In this document: positions 18,379 through 27,822 of the stretch, one piece after another
Layout of the letters: every line of letters starts with the position of its first letter
How positions within the stretch are numbered: position 1 is the first letter of the stretch
Source of the DNA: Actinomyces johnsonii
GTDB taxonomy: Bacteria > Actinomycetota > Actinomycetes > Actinomycetales > Actinomycetaceae
Direction: 5' to 3'
NCBI RefSeq assembly: GCF_006546835.1
Contig: NZ_VICB01000010.1
Coordinates: 1-64,000 of the forward strand
Length of the DNA stretch: 64,000 nt
The notes under the pieces: model-generated
What the model was told of the DNA's origin: nothing
The model's database searches: none
Seen by the model: only the letters and a program-made list of their open reading frames with translations
Made by a program: the position numbers and the translations under genes

Positions 18379-20550
18379 ATGATGACAAACAGCCCGAACA
18401 GCAGCGCGAACAACGAGGTCTGGTGGACCGAGGGTTCGTGGACGGGCGTGGTGACGCCACGTGCTGTGATGATCCTGCCCCCGTCGGTGCCGCAGGACCT
18501 CACTGAGCGCCTGTGGCGGCTGCTGCGCAGTGAAGAGGCTTCGCTGACGCGGGCCCTGGATGAGCTGGTGATGGGGATGGGCGGACGTCTGGGGGCGATC
18601 CCGGACTTCGTGCTCGCCGTTTCGGCGCCTGAGGACGTCTTCCACGTGGCGCTGCGCGGTGCCCCGCAGATGGAGGTCGACGGCAAGGCGCTGGACGCCT
18701 CCGCGGTCACTACCTGGTTCGAGACGACGGTGACCGGCCCCAACTCGGTCATCGTCAGTGCGCCCGACGGCGCCGGCCAGGTGCGTCGCCCGGCGGTCGA
18801 CGCCGTCGTGAGCACTGGCCACCTGGTGCTGCGCGGATCCGAGAAGTCGGGTGGGGCCCCGTCCCCCAGCCACGCATCGTCGAAGGGGTCCGGCGACTCC
18901 GACGACGATGACCCTGACCCGGCCGGTCCTGACTACTCCACCATCTCCGCCGGCTCCCCCGGCTCCGCTGGCTCTGCCGGCTCCCCCGCCGCAGCGGTGA
19001 GGCCCTCTCGGACCTCCCGCCGGGCGTCACGCCGTTCCTCGCGCCGGCAGTCCGCCTCGTCGGACCACTCGGAGCAGGATGATTCGTCTGAAGGGGCGCC
19101 TGCCGAAACCGCCGGTTCTCCCGACGTCGTCGACGACCTCATCGAGATTGCCCAGAACAACGCCGAGCAGCAGGCCCTCGATGGTGCCGAGATCGCTGCG
19201 TCGTTCGAGGCCGGCGTGACCGGGCAGTCCGCCGCCTCTGCCGAGGTCTCGGGTGCTCCCGAGGATGTCGCCCAGGTCGCCGAGTCCGACGGGCCCGCCG
19301 ATCTGCTGGCCGTTGTCGCCGGAATCACCGAGGCGGCTGAACCCGTCGAGGCAGCTGAGGAGACGAGCCTGAGCGCTGGCTCGGCCTCCAGTGCCCGCAG
19401 TGCCGAGCCCTTCGGGGCTCCCGATGCGACCGAGGACTCCCAGTCTCCTGAGACTGCCGAGGTCGCCACCCCGTCCTCGCCGGAGGCCTCCGACCAGGAC
19501 ATGATGATCGCCCCCGTCTTCGATATCCCGGCCCTGCCGATCCCCTCCGCTCCGGAGGCAGAGGCCATGATCCCGCCCCCGCCACCCCCGTCGAGCGAGG
19601 ATCTTGAGGCTGCTGGTATCAAGGACGCTGCCACCGAGGTCACCGAGGTCGTCCAGGCCCCGGCCGACTTCGTGCCCGCCGAGGCCGCCGAGGCCGCTGT
19701 GGTCGCGGAGGCCACCGCTGTCGCCGAGGCCGCCGCGCAGGCGCACGCCGAGGACGAGCCCGTACGCTCCGGGGACCATGACGGGCAGACCATCAACGGC
19801 CTGCCCGAGGACCTTTCCCAGGAGCTGCGTGCCGAACTGCTCAACCAGGGGCTCGGCCCCCTGGAGCCGAGCCGCTCGGCGCAGTCCGCTGAGACGGTGG
19901 TCGAGTTTGTGCAGTCCTCCGCCGACGAGCCCTCCACCGGGGAGCTCGGTCGCGGGGACCATGACGGGCAGACCATCAACGGCCTGCCCGAGGATCTGGT
20001 GGGCGAGCTCGTCTCCCTTGTGGGCTCTGGGCCCTCCAGCCCGGCGTCCCCGGACTCGGCGAGTTCTCCCGGTGAGCCCGACGCCATACGGATCGTGCTG
20101 TCGGCGGTGTGCCCCCAGGGCCACCCCAACCCCACGAACTACACCGTGTGCCGTGTCTGCGGAGCCGAGCTCAACCGTCCGGCCAAGTCGGTGGCCTGCC
20201 CCCCTCTGGGACGCGTGGTCACCTCTGGCGGCGAGAGCATCGAGCTCAACCGTCCCCTCCTGGTGGGTCGCAACCCTGTGGCGGACGACATCACCAGCGT
20301 CGCGGAGGTCCCCCTCCGTCCGCTGACCGTCGCCAGCCCCAACCAGCTCGTCTCGCGCAACCACATCCTCATCGACTTGGATGCGTGGAGCGTGCTGGCC
20401 CAGGACCTGGGCAACTGCAACGGTACCGTTCTCAACCGCCAGAACGAGGCGCCCGTGCGCCTGTCCTCGGCGAACCCGGTACTCCTGCGCAGCGGAGACG
20501 TTCTCGACCTTGGCGACGGCCAGACCCTCGCCTTTGAGAATCTCCCCTGA
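18379..20550 (+). CDS. FHA-domain protein with zinc ribbon and repeated DHDGQTIN motif
   Basis: This 723-residue soluble protein has a folded N-terminal region (about 1-160). A long disordered Ser/Ala/Glu/Pro-rich stretch (about 160-570) follows, then a C-terminal zinc ribbon (CPQGH then CRVCGAE, near 577-595) and an FHA domain (about 610-723). The FHA domain has LLVGRNP, QLVSRNHILIDL and DLGNCNGTVLN; the usual Ser-Thr-Asn-Gly is Asn-Cys-Asn-Gly here. Two copies of GDHDGQTINGLPEDL lie 61 residues apart in the linker, and their Thr is a candidate phospho-site for the neighbouring kinase (inference). GAGGAG lies 4 nt before the first of two adjacent ATGs and 7 nt before the second at 18382. The stop overlaps the kinase start. 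Confidence 0.85.
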   Translation: MMTNSPNSSANNEVWWTEGSWTGVVTPRAVMILPPSVPQDLTERLWRLLRSEEASLTRALDELVMGMGGRLGAIPDFVLAVSAPEDVFHVALRGAPQMEVDGKALDASAVTTWFETTVTGPNSVIVSAPDGAGQVRRPAVDAVVSTGHLVLRGSEKSGGAPSPSHASSKGSGDSDDDDPDPAGPDYSTISAGSPGSAGSAGSPAAAVRPSRTSRRASRRSSRRQSASSDHSEQDDSSEGAPAETAGSPDVVDDLIEIAQNNAEQQALDGAEIAASFEAGVTGQSAASAEVSGAPEDVAQVAESDGPADLLAVVAGITEAAEPVEAAEETSLSAGSASSARSAEPFGAPDATEDSQSPETAEVATPSSPEASDQDMMIAPVFDIPALPIPSAPEAEAMIPPPPPPSSEDLEAAGIKDAATEVTEVVQAPADFVPAEAAEAAVVAEATAVAEAAAQAHAEDEPVRSGDHDGQTINGLPEDLSQELRAELLNQGLGPLEPSRSAQSAETVVEFVQSSADEPSTGELGRGDHDGQTINGLPEDLVGELVSLVGSGPSSPASPDSASSPGEPDAIRIVLSAVCPQGHPNPTNYTVCRVCGAELNRPAKSVACPPLGRVVTSGGESIELNRPLLVGRNPVADDITSVAEVPLRPLTVASPNQLVSRNHILIDLDAWSVLAQDLGNCNGTVLNRQNEAPVRLSSANPVLLRSGDVLDLGDGQTLAFENLP
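19771..19811 (+). repeat. 41-bp direct repeat, copy 1
   Basis: Identical to 19954-19994, in frame and 183 bp apart. It encodes GDHDGQTINGLPED inside the FHA-zinc-ribbon protein. Confidence 0.9.
19954..19994 (+). repeat. 41-bp direct repeat, copy 2
   Basis: Exact copy of 19771-19811. The flanking linker sequence is not repeated. Confidence 0.9.
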
Positions 20551-22016
20551 TGCTGGATCACAAGGGACCGCCTCCGGTTATCTCTGGGTTCACCTACCTG
20601 GAGAGACTCGGAGCGGGAGGCTACTCCACGGTCTACCTCTTCGAGCAGCACATGCCCCGCCGCGAGGTCGCGGTCAAGGTCATGAACGCTGACGTCGAGG
20701 ACAAGACCGCCTCCCGCTTCGAGTCGGAGGCGAATCTCATGGCGCGGGTCTCATCCCACCCGGCCATCCTGTCCATCTACGGCGCGGGCGTCTCCGCCGA
20801 TGGCCACCCCTTCCTGGTCATGGAGTACTGTCCGCCGCCGCAGTTGGGCGCCATCTTGCGCCAGGGTCCTCTCAACGTCGCCGAGACCCTGTCGACGGCG
20901 ATCCAGATCGCCGGCGCGGTGGAGACCGCTCACCGGGCCGGCATCGTCCATCGGGACATCAAGCCCGCGAACATCCTGTTCACCACCTACCGTCGCCCGG
21001 TGCTCTCGGACTTCGGCATCTCCGCCATGAGCGGCCCGGAGGCCTCCGAGGAGCTGCGGGGGATGAGCGTGCCCTGGGCGCCTCCCGAGCAGCTGGTCGG
21101 GATGCGTTCGGCCAACCCCGCCTCCGACATCTACTCCCTGGGCGCGACGACCTTCGCGATGCTCACGGGGCGCAGCCCTTTCGAGACCGACGGGATTCCG
21201 GACATCTACGAGCTCTCCCGGCGCATCGTCAAGGATCCCCTGCCGCCGCTGGGACGCCAGGACGCTCCGCCGTCGCTGCACCGCGTGCTGTCGGTGGCCA
21301 TGGACAAGAATCCGGACTCGCGCTATCCGACCGCCCTGGCCTTCGCCCGGGCGCTCCAACAGGTCCAGGCCGAGCTCGACCTGCCGATCACCACCGTCGA
21401 TCTGTTCCAGGAGCCGGATAAGGCGGCGAAATCCGCGCGGCGTCCCAGCTCCGACGAGAACGACACCGCCACCAAGATGGGGGTGTTCAACCAGGTCGAC
21501 GTCACCAGTGAGCACATCGCCATGCGGGTGGAGCCCGACGGCGACGACAAGCGCTCGCCGTCGGGCTCGGAGACTGGCGAGTCGAGCCGCCCAAGCCGAA
21601 TGATGGCCGTTCTGACGGCCCTGTTGGTTGTGGCCATGGTTGCGGCCGTCATCAGCGCGATTATCTTCTCCCAGAACCGGGATACGCGGAAGAAGCCGGA
21701 CAACCCCATTGCCACCATCGCTCCTCAGCCCGGTGCCAATCCGTTGCAGGCTTCGGTGCCGATGGTGGGCGATATCGAGGGCGAACCGCTCGATGACGGT
21801 ACGGTGAAGTTCACCTGGGGCGAGCCTGAGACCGGCTGGACCGGCAGCTACCTCTACCGGATCAAACTGCCCGATGAGGACACTCAGGTCGACTCCATCC
21901 GCACCAACGAGGTCGTCGTCGAGGCGCAGGAGGGGCGAACCTGCCTGGAGGTCACCGCGGTGCGCTCCGACGGCAAGGCATCCCAGGCCAAGACCGCCTG
22001 CGTCGACACGCCCTGA
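20550..22016 (+). CDS. Membrane Ser/Thr protein kinase (PknB-type)
   Basis: This 488-residue receptor-like kinase has a complete Hanks-type domain at about 12-285: glycine loop [10 protein letters not shown], Lys43 in VAVKVM, Glu60 in the C-helix, catalytic HRDIKPAN (Asp136), DFG (Asp154) and a PWAPPEQ activation-segment end. A juxtamembrane linker leads to one membrane segment at about 351-372 and an external region of about 115 residues resembling a fibronectin-III or Ig-like sandwich. No PASTA repeats are present. It is translationally coupled to the upstream FHA gene (TGATG). The likely substrates are the FHA-linked proteins of this block (inference). No PP2C phosphatase gene is seen in the window. 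Confidence 0.93.
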   Translation: MLDHKGPPPVISGFTYLERLGAGGYSTVYLFEQHMPRREVAVKVMNADVEDKTASRFESEANLMARVSSHPAILSIYGAGVSADGHPFLVMEYCPPPQLGAILRQGPLNVAETLSTAIQIAGAVETAHRAGIVHRDIKPANILFTTYRRPVLSDFGISAMSGPEASEELRGMSVPWAPPEQLVGMRSANPASDIYSLGATTFAMLTGRSPFETDGIPDIYELSRRIVKDPLPPLGRQDAPPSLHRVLSVAMDKNPDSRYPTALAFARALQQVQAELDLPITTVDLFQEPDKAAKSARRPSSDENDTATKMGVFNQVDVTSEHIAMRVEPDGDDKRSPSGSETGESSRPSRMMAVLTALLVVAMVAAVISAIIFSQNRDTRKKPDNPIATIAPQPGANPLQASVPMVGDIEGEPLDDGTVKFTWGEPETGWTGSYLYRIKLPDEDTQVDSIRTNEVVVEAQEGRTCLEVTAVRSDGKASQAKTACVDTP

Positions 22017-22050
22017 AACTGGCACCGGCCGGACCGCAAAGCGTCAAGCA

Positions 22051-22087
22051 GTCGGGGCCCGCACTCTCGCAGAGTGCGGGCCCCGAC
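22051..22087. terminator. Bidirectional terminator between convergent signalling operons
   Basis: A perfect 17-bp stem (22051-22067 with 22071-22087, beginning GTCGGGGCCCGCACTCT) has a 3-nt loop. It ends both the kinase operon and the seven-gene reverse operon. Confidence 0.85.
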
Positions 22088-22108
22088 GCTGAAGGAACTG
22101 TGCCGGGC

Positions 22109-25100
22109 TCAGACGACCTCCACCTTGAAGGCGATGCGACCGAAGTAGATCGTGCTGCCCTCCAGCGCCGAGAGCGCCTTGTCTGGTACGGCCTCGACGT
22201 TGCGCCCGTCGCGGTACTCCACCCGGGTGCCGTTGGTGGAGTGCAGATCGGTGACCCACACTCCGTCCAACAGCGGGAAGATCGCCGCGTGCGTCTTGGA
22301 CACCGAGCGCGTGGGGTCGTCGAGGGCGACTCGTTCCGCGCCGGGGTAGGCGGAGATGTTGTCGGGATCGCGGCCCACGACCGTGGGCTCGTGGATGAGG
22401 ATCGGGTTGCCGCCCAGCAGCGGGACAAGACGCACCGACAGGGCGGGGGCGGCCGAGGAGGCCGACGGCAGCGAAGGCGTGGCCGTCTGAGCGCTTGCTG
22501 CGGGCACCGGGGTGGGGACGGAGGTCCGAGAGGCGGGTGTCTCGGCGGGTGCTGCGGCACCCGCACTGCCGGCGCTGTGCCCGGTACGGGCCGCGCCGTG
22601 TCCCGATGCGCTGGCGGCGGTCGGACTCGGCCAAGCGTGCTCCGGGGTGGCAGGGGTACGGCTCTCACGACGCGAGGCCGGGGCCTGCGCGGCACTCTCG
22701 TCGTTGCGGGAGTCGCTGTGCGCCGTCCGTTCCTCTGCGGGCTCGGGGATCCCCGGTCCCTGGAAACGGTGTGAAGCGTGAGTGCGCCGCGACGGCGTCC
22801 CCTCCGATGCAGCCAGGCCCGCGGAGCCGCTGGCGCCGGAGGTCTGGGCGTGGCTGCGGTGACTGCGCACGGTGGGGTGGGCATTGCCCGCCGACGTCGC
22901 CGGTACGCCGCCGGGCACAGTGGCGGGGTCGGTCAGGTCCAGCTGGGAGGAGGCCGGAGAGGCCTGCAGGGGTGAGTCGTCGTCGGAGACGATGACTCCC
23001 TCCGGCAGGGAGTCCACCGTGGCCGCGTCCACCGAGGTGGGAACCGATGACCAGGGCACTGAATCGATGAGCGCCTGTGTGTTGCGGTCCTCCGAGGGCA
23101 GGATGCTGGAGGTGTCGAAGGTGTGCGCGACCTCCGGGGCCGAGCTCGCCCCGGCGGCGAAGCGGTGCCGCTCGGAGGTGAAGAGGCTCTCGCGGCGAGG
23201 AACACCGGGCTGTGACGCCGGCTCTCGCTGATCCTCGGCAGGGGCAGCAGACGAACCGGAGGACTTCTTACCGGAGCTACCGGGTTGAATCCTCCAGCGC
23301 TGGGCGTGGGCGTGTCGTGGTTCCATCGTCTGTGATGTTACGGCCTTTGTGGCTTTCGAGCGCGGGACTTGTGTCGATGGTGTCGCATCTTGCGAAGTTG
23401 AGGCCTGGTAGGTCTCGGAATCGGCCGCCGTTTTGGAGGATTCCGCTGAGGGCGTCGTCGCTTCCGGGGACTGATGGACGGCCGGGTGCCGCGGTGAGGA
23501 GGGAGCGCGGGTCGACGGCACCTCGGCCTCGTCAAGGGCATCGGAGTGCTCCGGTGCGTCCTCCACCGCTTCGAGGGTCGCGGTTTCGGCGTCCATCTGC
23601 GAGGACTGCTTCGAGGCGGGGCGGTCCGACCCGGAAGGGGCGTTGGCCGGCTTCGTGGGGGTCTGCGTACCCGTGGCCGTCCTGGTCGTTGCCGACTCTT
23701 CCGCAGTGTTCTGGGCGGGCGCCGCGGGCGAGGCGGCAGACGGTGCGCCACCGCCGGCCGAACGGTCGGTTGACGGCGCAGACTGCGCCGATCGTGTCGA
23801 CTGCCTCTGTTCGGCCGACATGGCGGAGGCCTCAGCGGCGGCCAGCGTCGCGGAGGCCTGAGGGTCCATGGGTGTGGCGGAGGCCACGGCGACGGCCGCC
23901 GCGTCGACGTCGGAGACGGCAGGACTGGCGGAGGACGCCGATGCCGCCGAGGAGGACGACACAGTCGCCGCCCTGGTGGCCCTGGCCGTGGTCCTGGAGG
24001 CGGTTCCGGCCGTCCTGGGCGCCTGAATGACGCCGTATCCGTCGGCTGAGATCTTGCCTCTCGAGACCGCCGAGGAGTCGTCATGTGAGCCGGCGGCCAT
24101 GGCGCGGCCGGCGTGCCGGGCGGGCTGACCGGGACGGGCGGGGCGGGGCCGGCGGATCGAGGAGGAGACCGGGTCCGAGGTCGTCGGGTGCGCGGTCCCA
24201 CCGCGAGATGCGACGATTCCGGCCTCGGTGGCGCTCTGGGCGCCCACGGTGGCCGCGGTGGAGTCCGCAGCCTTCCGCGTGCGTGTGGAATCTGCCCGGG
24301 AGGCGCGTTTCGAAGCCCTTCCCGCCCTCTTATCCGCTCTCCTGTCGGCTTTCTCGGAGCGCCGGCGACGGGGCCGGGGAGTGCCTTCAGAACCGGTCGC
24401 GGGGGAGGACTGTTGAGTGGGCTCCGCCCCGGCGGCCTTCTCGGTGGGTTTGATGTAGAGGGCCTCGCGCTCGGCGGCGTCCCGGGCGTCGTCGGAGGCC
24501 GGAGTGCTTTGCGAGCCCGATGCGGGGCCCGCCTTGGAACCGGTCGGCGCACCGGCGGCGGACTCGGACGCGGAGACGGCGCCCCGATCGGGCCGGTTTG
24601 CCGCCCTGGTGCGCAGTAGCGCCATCCCGGAGAGTTTGTCGTGCCAGCCGCGCCCCTCGGGGTCTGCGGCCGCTGTGCGCATGAGCGCGATGGTGCCCAG
24701 GCCGAGCGTGGTGACGCTGATGGCCAGGATGAGGTCCGCGTGGATGAAGGAGCCCAGTGCTGAGGGGGCCTGGTTGCGGGCCCCCAGCATGCGGACCTTG
24801 AGCAGCAGTCCCCCCAAGGACCAGCCGGTGGCGGCGATGGCGAGCCATCGCAGAGCGACGACCACTCCGAAGGCGATCAGTCCACTGGTCAGGACCGGGC
24901 GGCCCCCCACCTGCCAGACGAGGGCGGTCAAACCTCCGGTCAGGAGCGACCCGACAGCGAGGTCAATGACCCCGGCAACGACACGAGCCCTGATCGGGGC
25001 CGGGGCGAGCCGACGACGGGGCGGGTGCGGCTTGTCCGCAGAGAGCTCCGAAGGCTCCGCGCCCCGTGTTCGGGGAGCGTCCTGCGGGTCGGCCTGGTCG

Positions 25101-25243
25101 CCGTCGGGACCGGCGAGGGTGACCGGCATCATGCCGTACGGGCTCACGATCGCGGCCTGCGACGCGTCATCGGACGATTGAGAGGACGTCGGTGGTCCCA
25201 CAGCGGTCGGGGCGCCGCTACGGGCGTCAAGCGTGATCGTCAT
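22109..25243 (-). CDS. RDD membrane protein with very long linker and FHA domain
   Basis: This 1044-residue protein has an RDD membrane domain at about 85-230 (IRARVVAGVIDLAVGSLLTGG, then GWHDKLSGMALLRTR). A disordered linker of about 700 residues, rich in Ser, Ala, Thr, Pro, Arg and Glu, follows. The C-terminal FHA domain (about 935-1044) has VVGRDPDN, SVSKTHAAIFPLL and DLHSTNGTRVEYRDG, so the binding core is intact. It looks like a stretched paralogue of the 247-residue RDD-FHA protein at 17627. The Ser/Thr-rich linker offers many possible kinase sites. The start is the ATG at 25243, with AGGAGG 8 nt upstream and a 4-nt ATGA overlap with the preceding gene. It is the last gene of the reverse operon. 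Confidence 0.85.
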   Translation of the reverse strand: MTITLDARSGAPTAVGPPTSSQSSDDASQAAIVSPYGMMPVTLAGPDGDQADPQDAPRTRGAEPSELSADKPHPPRRRLAPAPIRARVVAGVIDLAVGSLLTGGLTALVWQVGGRPVLTSGLIAFGVVVALRWLAIAATGWSLGGLLLKVRMLGARNQAPSALGSFIHADLILAISVTTLGLGTIALMRTAAADPEGRGWHDKLSGMALLRTRAANRPDRGAVSASESAAGAPTGSKAGPASGSQSTPASDDARDAAEREALYIKPTEKAAGAEPTQQSSPATGSEGTPRPRRRRSEKADRRADKRAGRASKRASRADSTRTRKAADSTAATVGAQSATEAGIVASRGGTAHPTTSDPVSSSIRRPRPARPGQPARHAGRAMAAGSHDDSSAVSRGKISADGYGVIQAPRTAGTASRTTARATRAATVSSSSAASASSASPAVSDVDAAAVAVASATPMDPQASATLAAAEASAMSAEQRQSTRSAQSAPSTDRSAGGGAPSAASPAAPAQNTAEESATTRTATGTQTPTKPANAPSGSDRPASKQSSQMDAETATLEAVEDAPEHSDALDEAEVPSTRAPSSPRHPAVHQSPEATTPSAESSKTAADSETYQASTSQDATPSTQVPRSKATKAVTSQTMEPRHAHAQRWRIQPGSSGKKSSGSSAAPAEDQREPASQPGVPRRESLFTSERHRFAAGASSAPEVAHTFDTSSILPSEDRNTQALIDSVPWSSVPTSVDAATVDSLPEGVIVSDDDSPLQASPASSQLDLTDPATVPGGVPATSAGNAHPTVRSHRSHAQTSGASGSAGLAASEGTPSRRTHASHRFQGPGIPEPAEERTAHSDSRNDESAAQAPASRRESRTPATPEHAWPSPTAASASGHGAARTGHSAGSAGAAAPAETPASRTSVPTPVPAASAQTATPSLPSASSAAPALSVRLVPLLGGNPILIHEPTVVGRDPDNISAYPGAERVALDDPTRSVSKTHAAIFPLLDGVWVTDLHSTNGTRVEYRDGRNVEAVPDKALSALEGSTIYFGRIAFKVEVV

Positions 25244-27822
25244 GACCGCAACCTCCTGGGTCGACGTGGCCGCCTCCCGGCGGGATGGATAAGAGAGCGT
25301 GGGGACAGGCGGGCCATCACCCGCCCCAGGCGCGAGCGCTGCGCGCCCATGGAGCGGACGATCACGTCTGAGGATTCCCACAACTCACCTAGAGCGTACG
25401 TTGCGGGCTCCCCAGAGCTGAAGACCTGGGTGTCAACTGCTCCGGCGAAGCGGGGCAGATCGACCTGCGGGAAGTGTGGGGACAGCTGTGCGGCGGCTTC
25501 CCGTCGGGTGGCGCCCCATCCGGGGACCCGCCCCAGGTCACGGGCACGGTCGAGGATCTCCTCCCAGGCACCCAGGGCCTTGCCGACGCCTGTGCGTCCA
25601 CGCCGTCGGCTGCGTCTCCAGGCCTTCCATCCCAGGATGGAGCCCACGATCGCCGCGACGGCGAGGATGGAACCGCCGGCGACGATGACCGCGGTCGGCA
25701 GACCGCCCTTGTCGTCGTCCTGAGGGTCGTCGCGCTGGGGGTCCTCGTAGTTGGGGGGCAGCTGGGCCGGGTCCTCGTTGGGCAGCGGGGGCTGGAGGAC
25801 ATTGGGTTCGGGGTTGGAGACCTTCTGGGTGGTCTGCTGCTGGGGCACCTGATCGCGGTCCGGGGTCACGTCGAAGGACACCCAGCCCAGGCCCTCGAAG
25901 GGTATCTCCACCCAAGCCTTGACGTCCTCACCGGTGACGGTCTTGGCGTCACCGTCGGTGGCCGGGTCGAAGCCCATGACGATGCGGGCCGGGATGTTGA
26001 GCGAACGGCACATGAGCATCATGAGAACCGAGTACTGCTCGTCGTCGCCGATAAGGGAGTCCGCTTCCACCATCGAGGCTATGCGGGCGGCTCCGTGCCC
26101 CGGCTGCGAGGGGCTCTGGGTTCCGTCGGAGTAGTAGCTCGTACGCAGGCGCTGCTGGAGCGCCCGGATCTGGGCGATGGGGTTGGACTCCGCCCCGACG
26201 ATCTCCTTGGCCAGAGATGCCACTGACGGCGGTACCTGCTCGATCGGGCCCAACGAGGTCTGTGCCATGGAGGCCTTGTTGAGCGCCGCTTCGGAGGGCG
26301 GCGTATAGGGAGCCACCCGCTCGGTGAGAACATCGCCCTCGGCCAGGCCGCTGGTGGCGATACCGGTGGAGGAGAACTTGTCGTAGTACATGCCCTCGCG
26401 TAGGGCCGACTGGCGCTGGCCGGAGGACTCGATGCGGATCGTCTCGGGCATGGTGGGGACCCAGGGGAAGCTGTAGTTCTCGATCGTCAGGGACGAGGTT
26501 TGCTTACGCCCGTCGATGCGGCTCGCCGTCAGCTGGGTCTTGTCGCCGATGCGCTCGAAGCGCGACTGGCCGTTCGCGTTCTGTCCGATATGGGCCGACA
26601 GGCCGTCGTAGGAGTCCAGGGCGGCGATGCGGATGCGCCCGCCCTTGGGCAGGTTAGAGGGCTTCATGAGCCGGGTGTGGGCCTTGTCGGTCTCCAGAGT
26701 GCGCACCAGGGACAGTGGACTGGCGTACTCGGTTAGGTCCAGGGGCGGCTGGAACAGATCGCGCACCACCGTCCGGGAGGTGGGAGCGGTGGGGGTGAGG
26801 ACCAGGGCGGTTAGGGAGGTGACCAGGAGCAGGACTGCCGCGATGACCGCCCCGCGCAGGGCCGCTCGGCCGAGGTCTCCGGTGGAGCGGGCGCTGGTCG
26901 CCCCCGAGGTCGTGGAGAAGGAGCTCAGGTCCAGGGCCTCGATGACGTAGCTGCGCCGCTGCCGCAGAGAGCCGCAGGTCCACAGGGCCAGGATGCCGAC
27001 GACGAATAGCGTGCCCAGCACGGTGGGGCGCACGGCCTCTTGTCCGCCCCAGCCGATGCCGACGGCGGGCAGCAGGACCAGGCTCAGCCCTGCCAGGACC
27101 TCGCGGCCGGCCAGAATGAGGCGGGTCGCCAGCGCCGAGACGATCAGCCCGCTCAGCCACGGCAGCACTGTCATGCCGCTGAAGGAGCTCAGTGGCATCG
27201 GCACGGTCAGGGCGTCACGCCACACGGTGACCGTGGAGGCCAGAACGGTCTTGATGGCCGTGAGCCCGGAGCCGACGTCGGTCAGCAGCCAGGGGGCCAC
27301 CAGGACGTGCACCAGGGCCAGGGCGGCCATGCTCGGCAGCACCGACAGGCGCAGACGCGAGCAGACCATCGCGGTCAGGGCGCCGACGAGTGCTCCGTAG
27401 CCGACGGCCAGGCAGCCGGCGAGAGAGGCGAAGACCGGCAGGAAGGGGACCGTGCCGATGGCTAGGATCCCGGCCATCAGGGTCAGCTCGAGGGCGGCGA
27501 CCGCCGGTGCGGGCGGCTTGGCGCCGCGCCTGGGGGGTAGGAAGCGCCGGGCCGAGAGCGCCGGTCGGGACGGGCGCGACAGGAGCGGGCCGGCCCCGGT
27601 GATTGACCGGGCCGGTCGGGTCGTCTCGGTGCTGTAGAGGCTGCGAGTACGCGACGACGTCGCCGTCGACCAGGAGGAGGCGGACTCGGGCGAGCGCGCG
27701 GAGGGCCGCTCCGCACCCCGCGAGGGGGCCTCGGCCGGGGACGGCGCCCCGGCGGGGGAGCTGGAGAGCGGAGAGTCCGCGGTGCGCGGCGGCAAGGTAG
27801 TCGAGGTCGTCGTGGGGGTCAT
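25240..27822 (-). CDS. TgpA-like transglutaminase-fold membrane protein, catalytic residues substituted
   Basis: The protein of 860 residues has a disordered N-terminal tail (1-100), then several membrane segments (about 105-340, DUF3488-like). A large external region contains the transglutaminase core at about 560-655. A last membrane segment (about 705-730) leads to a cytosolic tail. In the core the usual Gly-x-Cys motif reads GDDEQYS, giving Asp at residue 594 where the nucleophile Cys is expected. The His of HAWVE reads KAWVEI (Lys 635). The third residue is kept (Asp 651 in FDVTPD). It is therefore probably not a classical transglutaminase or protease. It overlaps its neighbours on both sides (ATGA), so it is made together with DUF58 and RDD-FHA. 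Confidence 0.85.
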   Translation of the reverse strand: MTPTTTSTTLPPRTADSPLSSSPAGAPSPAEAPSRGAERPSARSPESASSWSTATSSRTRSLYSTETTRPARSITGAGPLLSRPSRPALSARRFLPPRRGAKPPAPAVAALELTLMAGILAIGTVPFLPVFASLAGCLAVGYGALVGALTAMVCSRLRLSVLPSMAALALVHVLVAPWLLTDVGSGLTAIKTVLASTVTVWRDALTVPMPLSSFSGMTVLPWLSGLIVSALATRLILAGREVLAGLSLVLLPAVGIGWGGQEAVRPTVLGTLFVVGILALWTCGSLRQRRSYVIEALDLSSFSTTSGATSARSTGDLGRAALRGAVIAAVLLLVTSLTALVLTPTAPTSRTVVRDLFQPPLDLTEYASPLSLVRTLETDKAHTRLMKPSNLPKGGRIRIAALDSYDGLSAHIGQNANGQSRFERIGDKTQLTASRIDGRKQTSSLTIENYSFPWVPTMPETIRIESSGQRQSALREGMYYDKFSSTGIATSGLAEGDVLTERVAPYTPPSEAALNKASMAQTSLGPIEQVPPSVASLAKEIVGAESNPIAQIRALQQRLRTSYYSDGTQSPSQPGHGAARIASMVEADSLIGDDEQYSVLMMLMCRSLNIPARIVMGFDPATDGDAKTVTGEDVKAWVEIPFEGLGWVSFDVTPDRDQVPQQQTTQKVSNPEPNVLQPPLPNEDPAQLPPNYEDPQRDDPQDDDKGGLPTAVIVAGGSILAVAAIVGSILGWKAWRRSRRRGRTGVGKALGAWEEILDRARDLGRVPGWGATRREAAAQLSPHFPQVDLPRFAGAVDTQVFSSGEPATYALGELWESSDVIVRSMGAQRSRLGRVMARLSPRSLIHPAGRRPRRPRRLRS

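Noticed and set aside
20751-22025. A 424-codon frame antisense to the kinase
   Set aside because: The kinase motifs on the forward strand are complete, and the antisense product has no recognisable feature.
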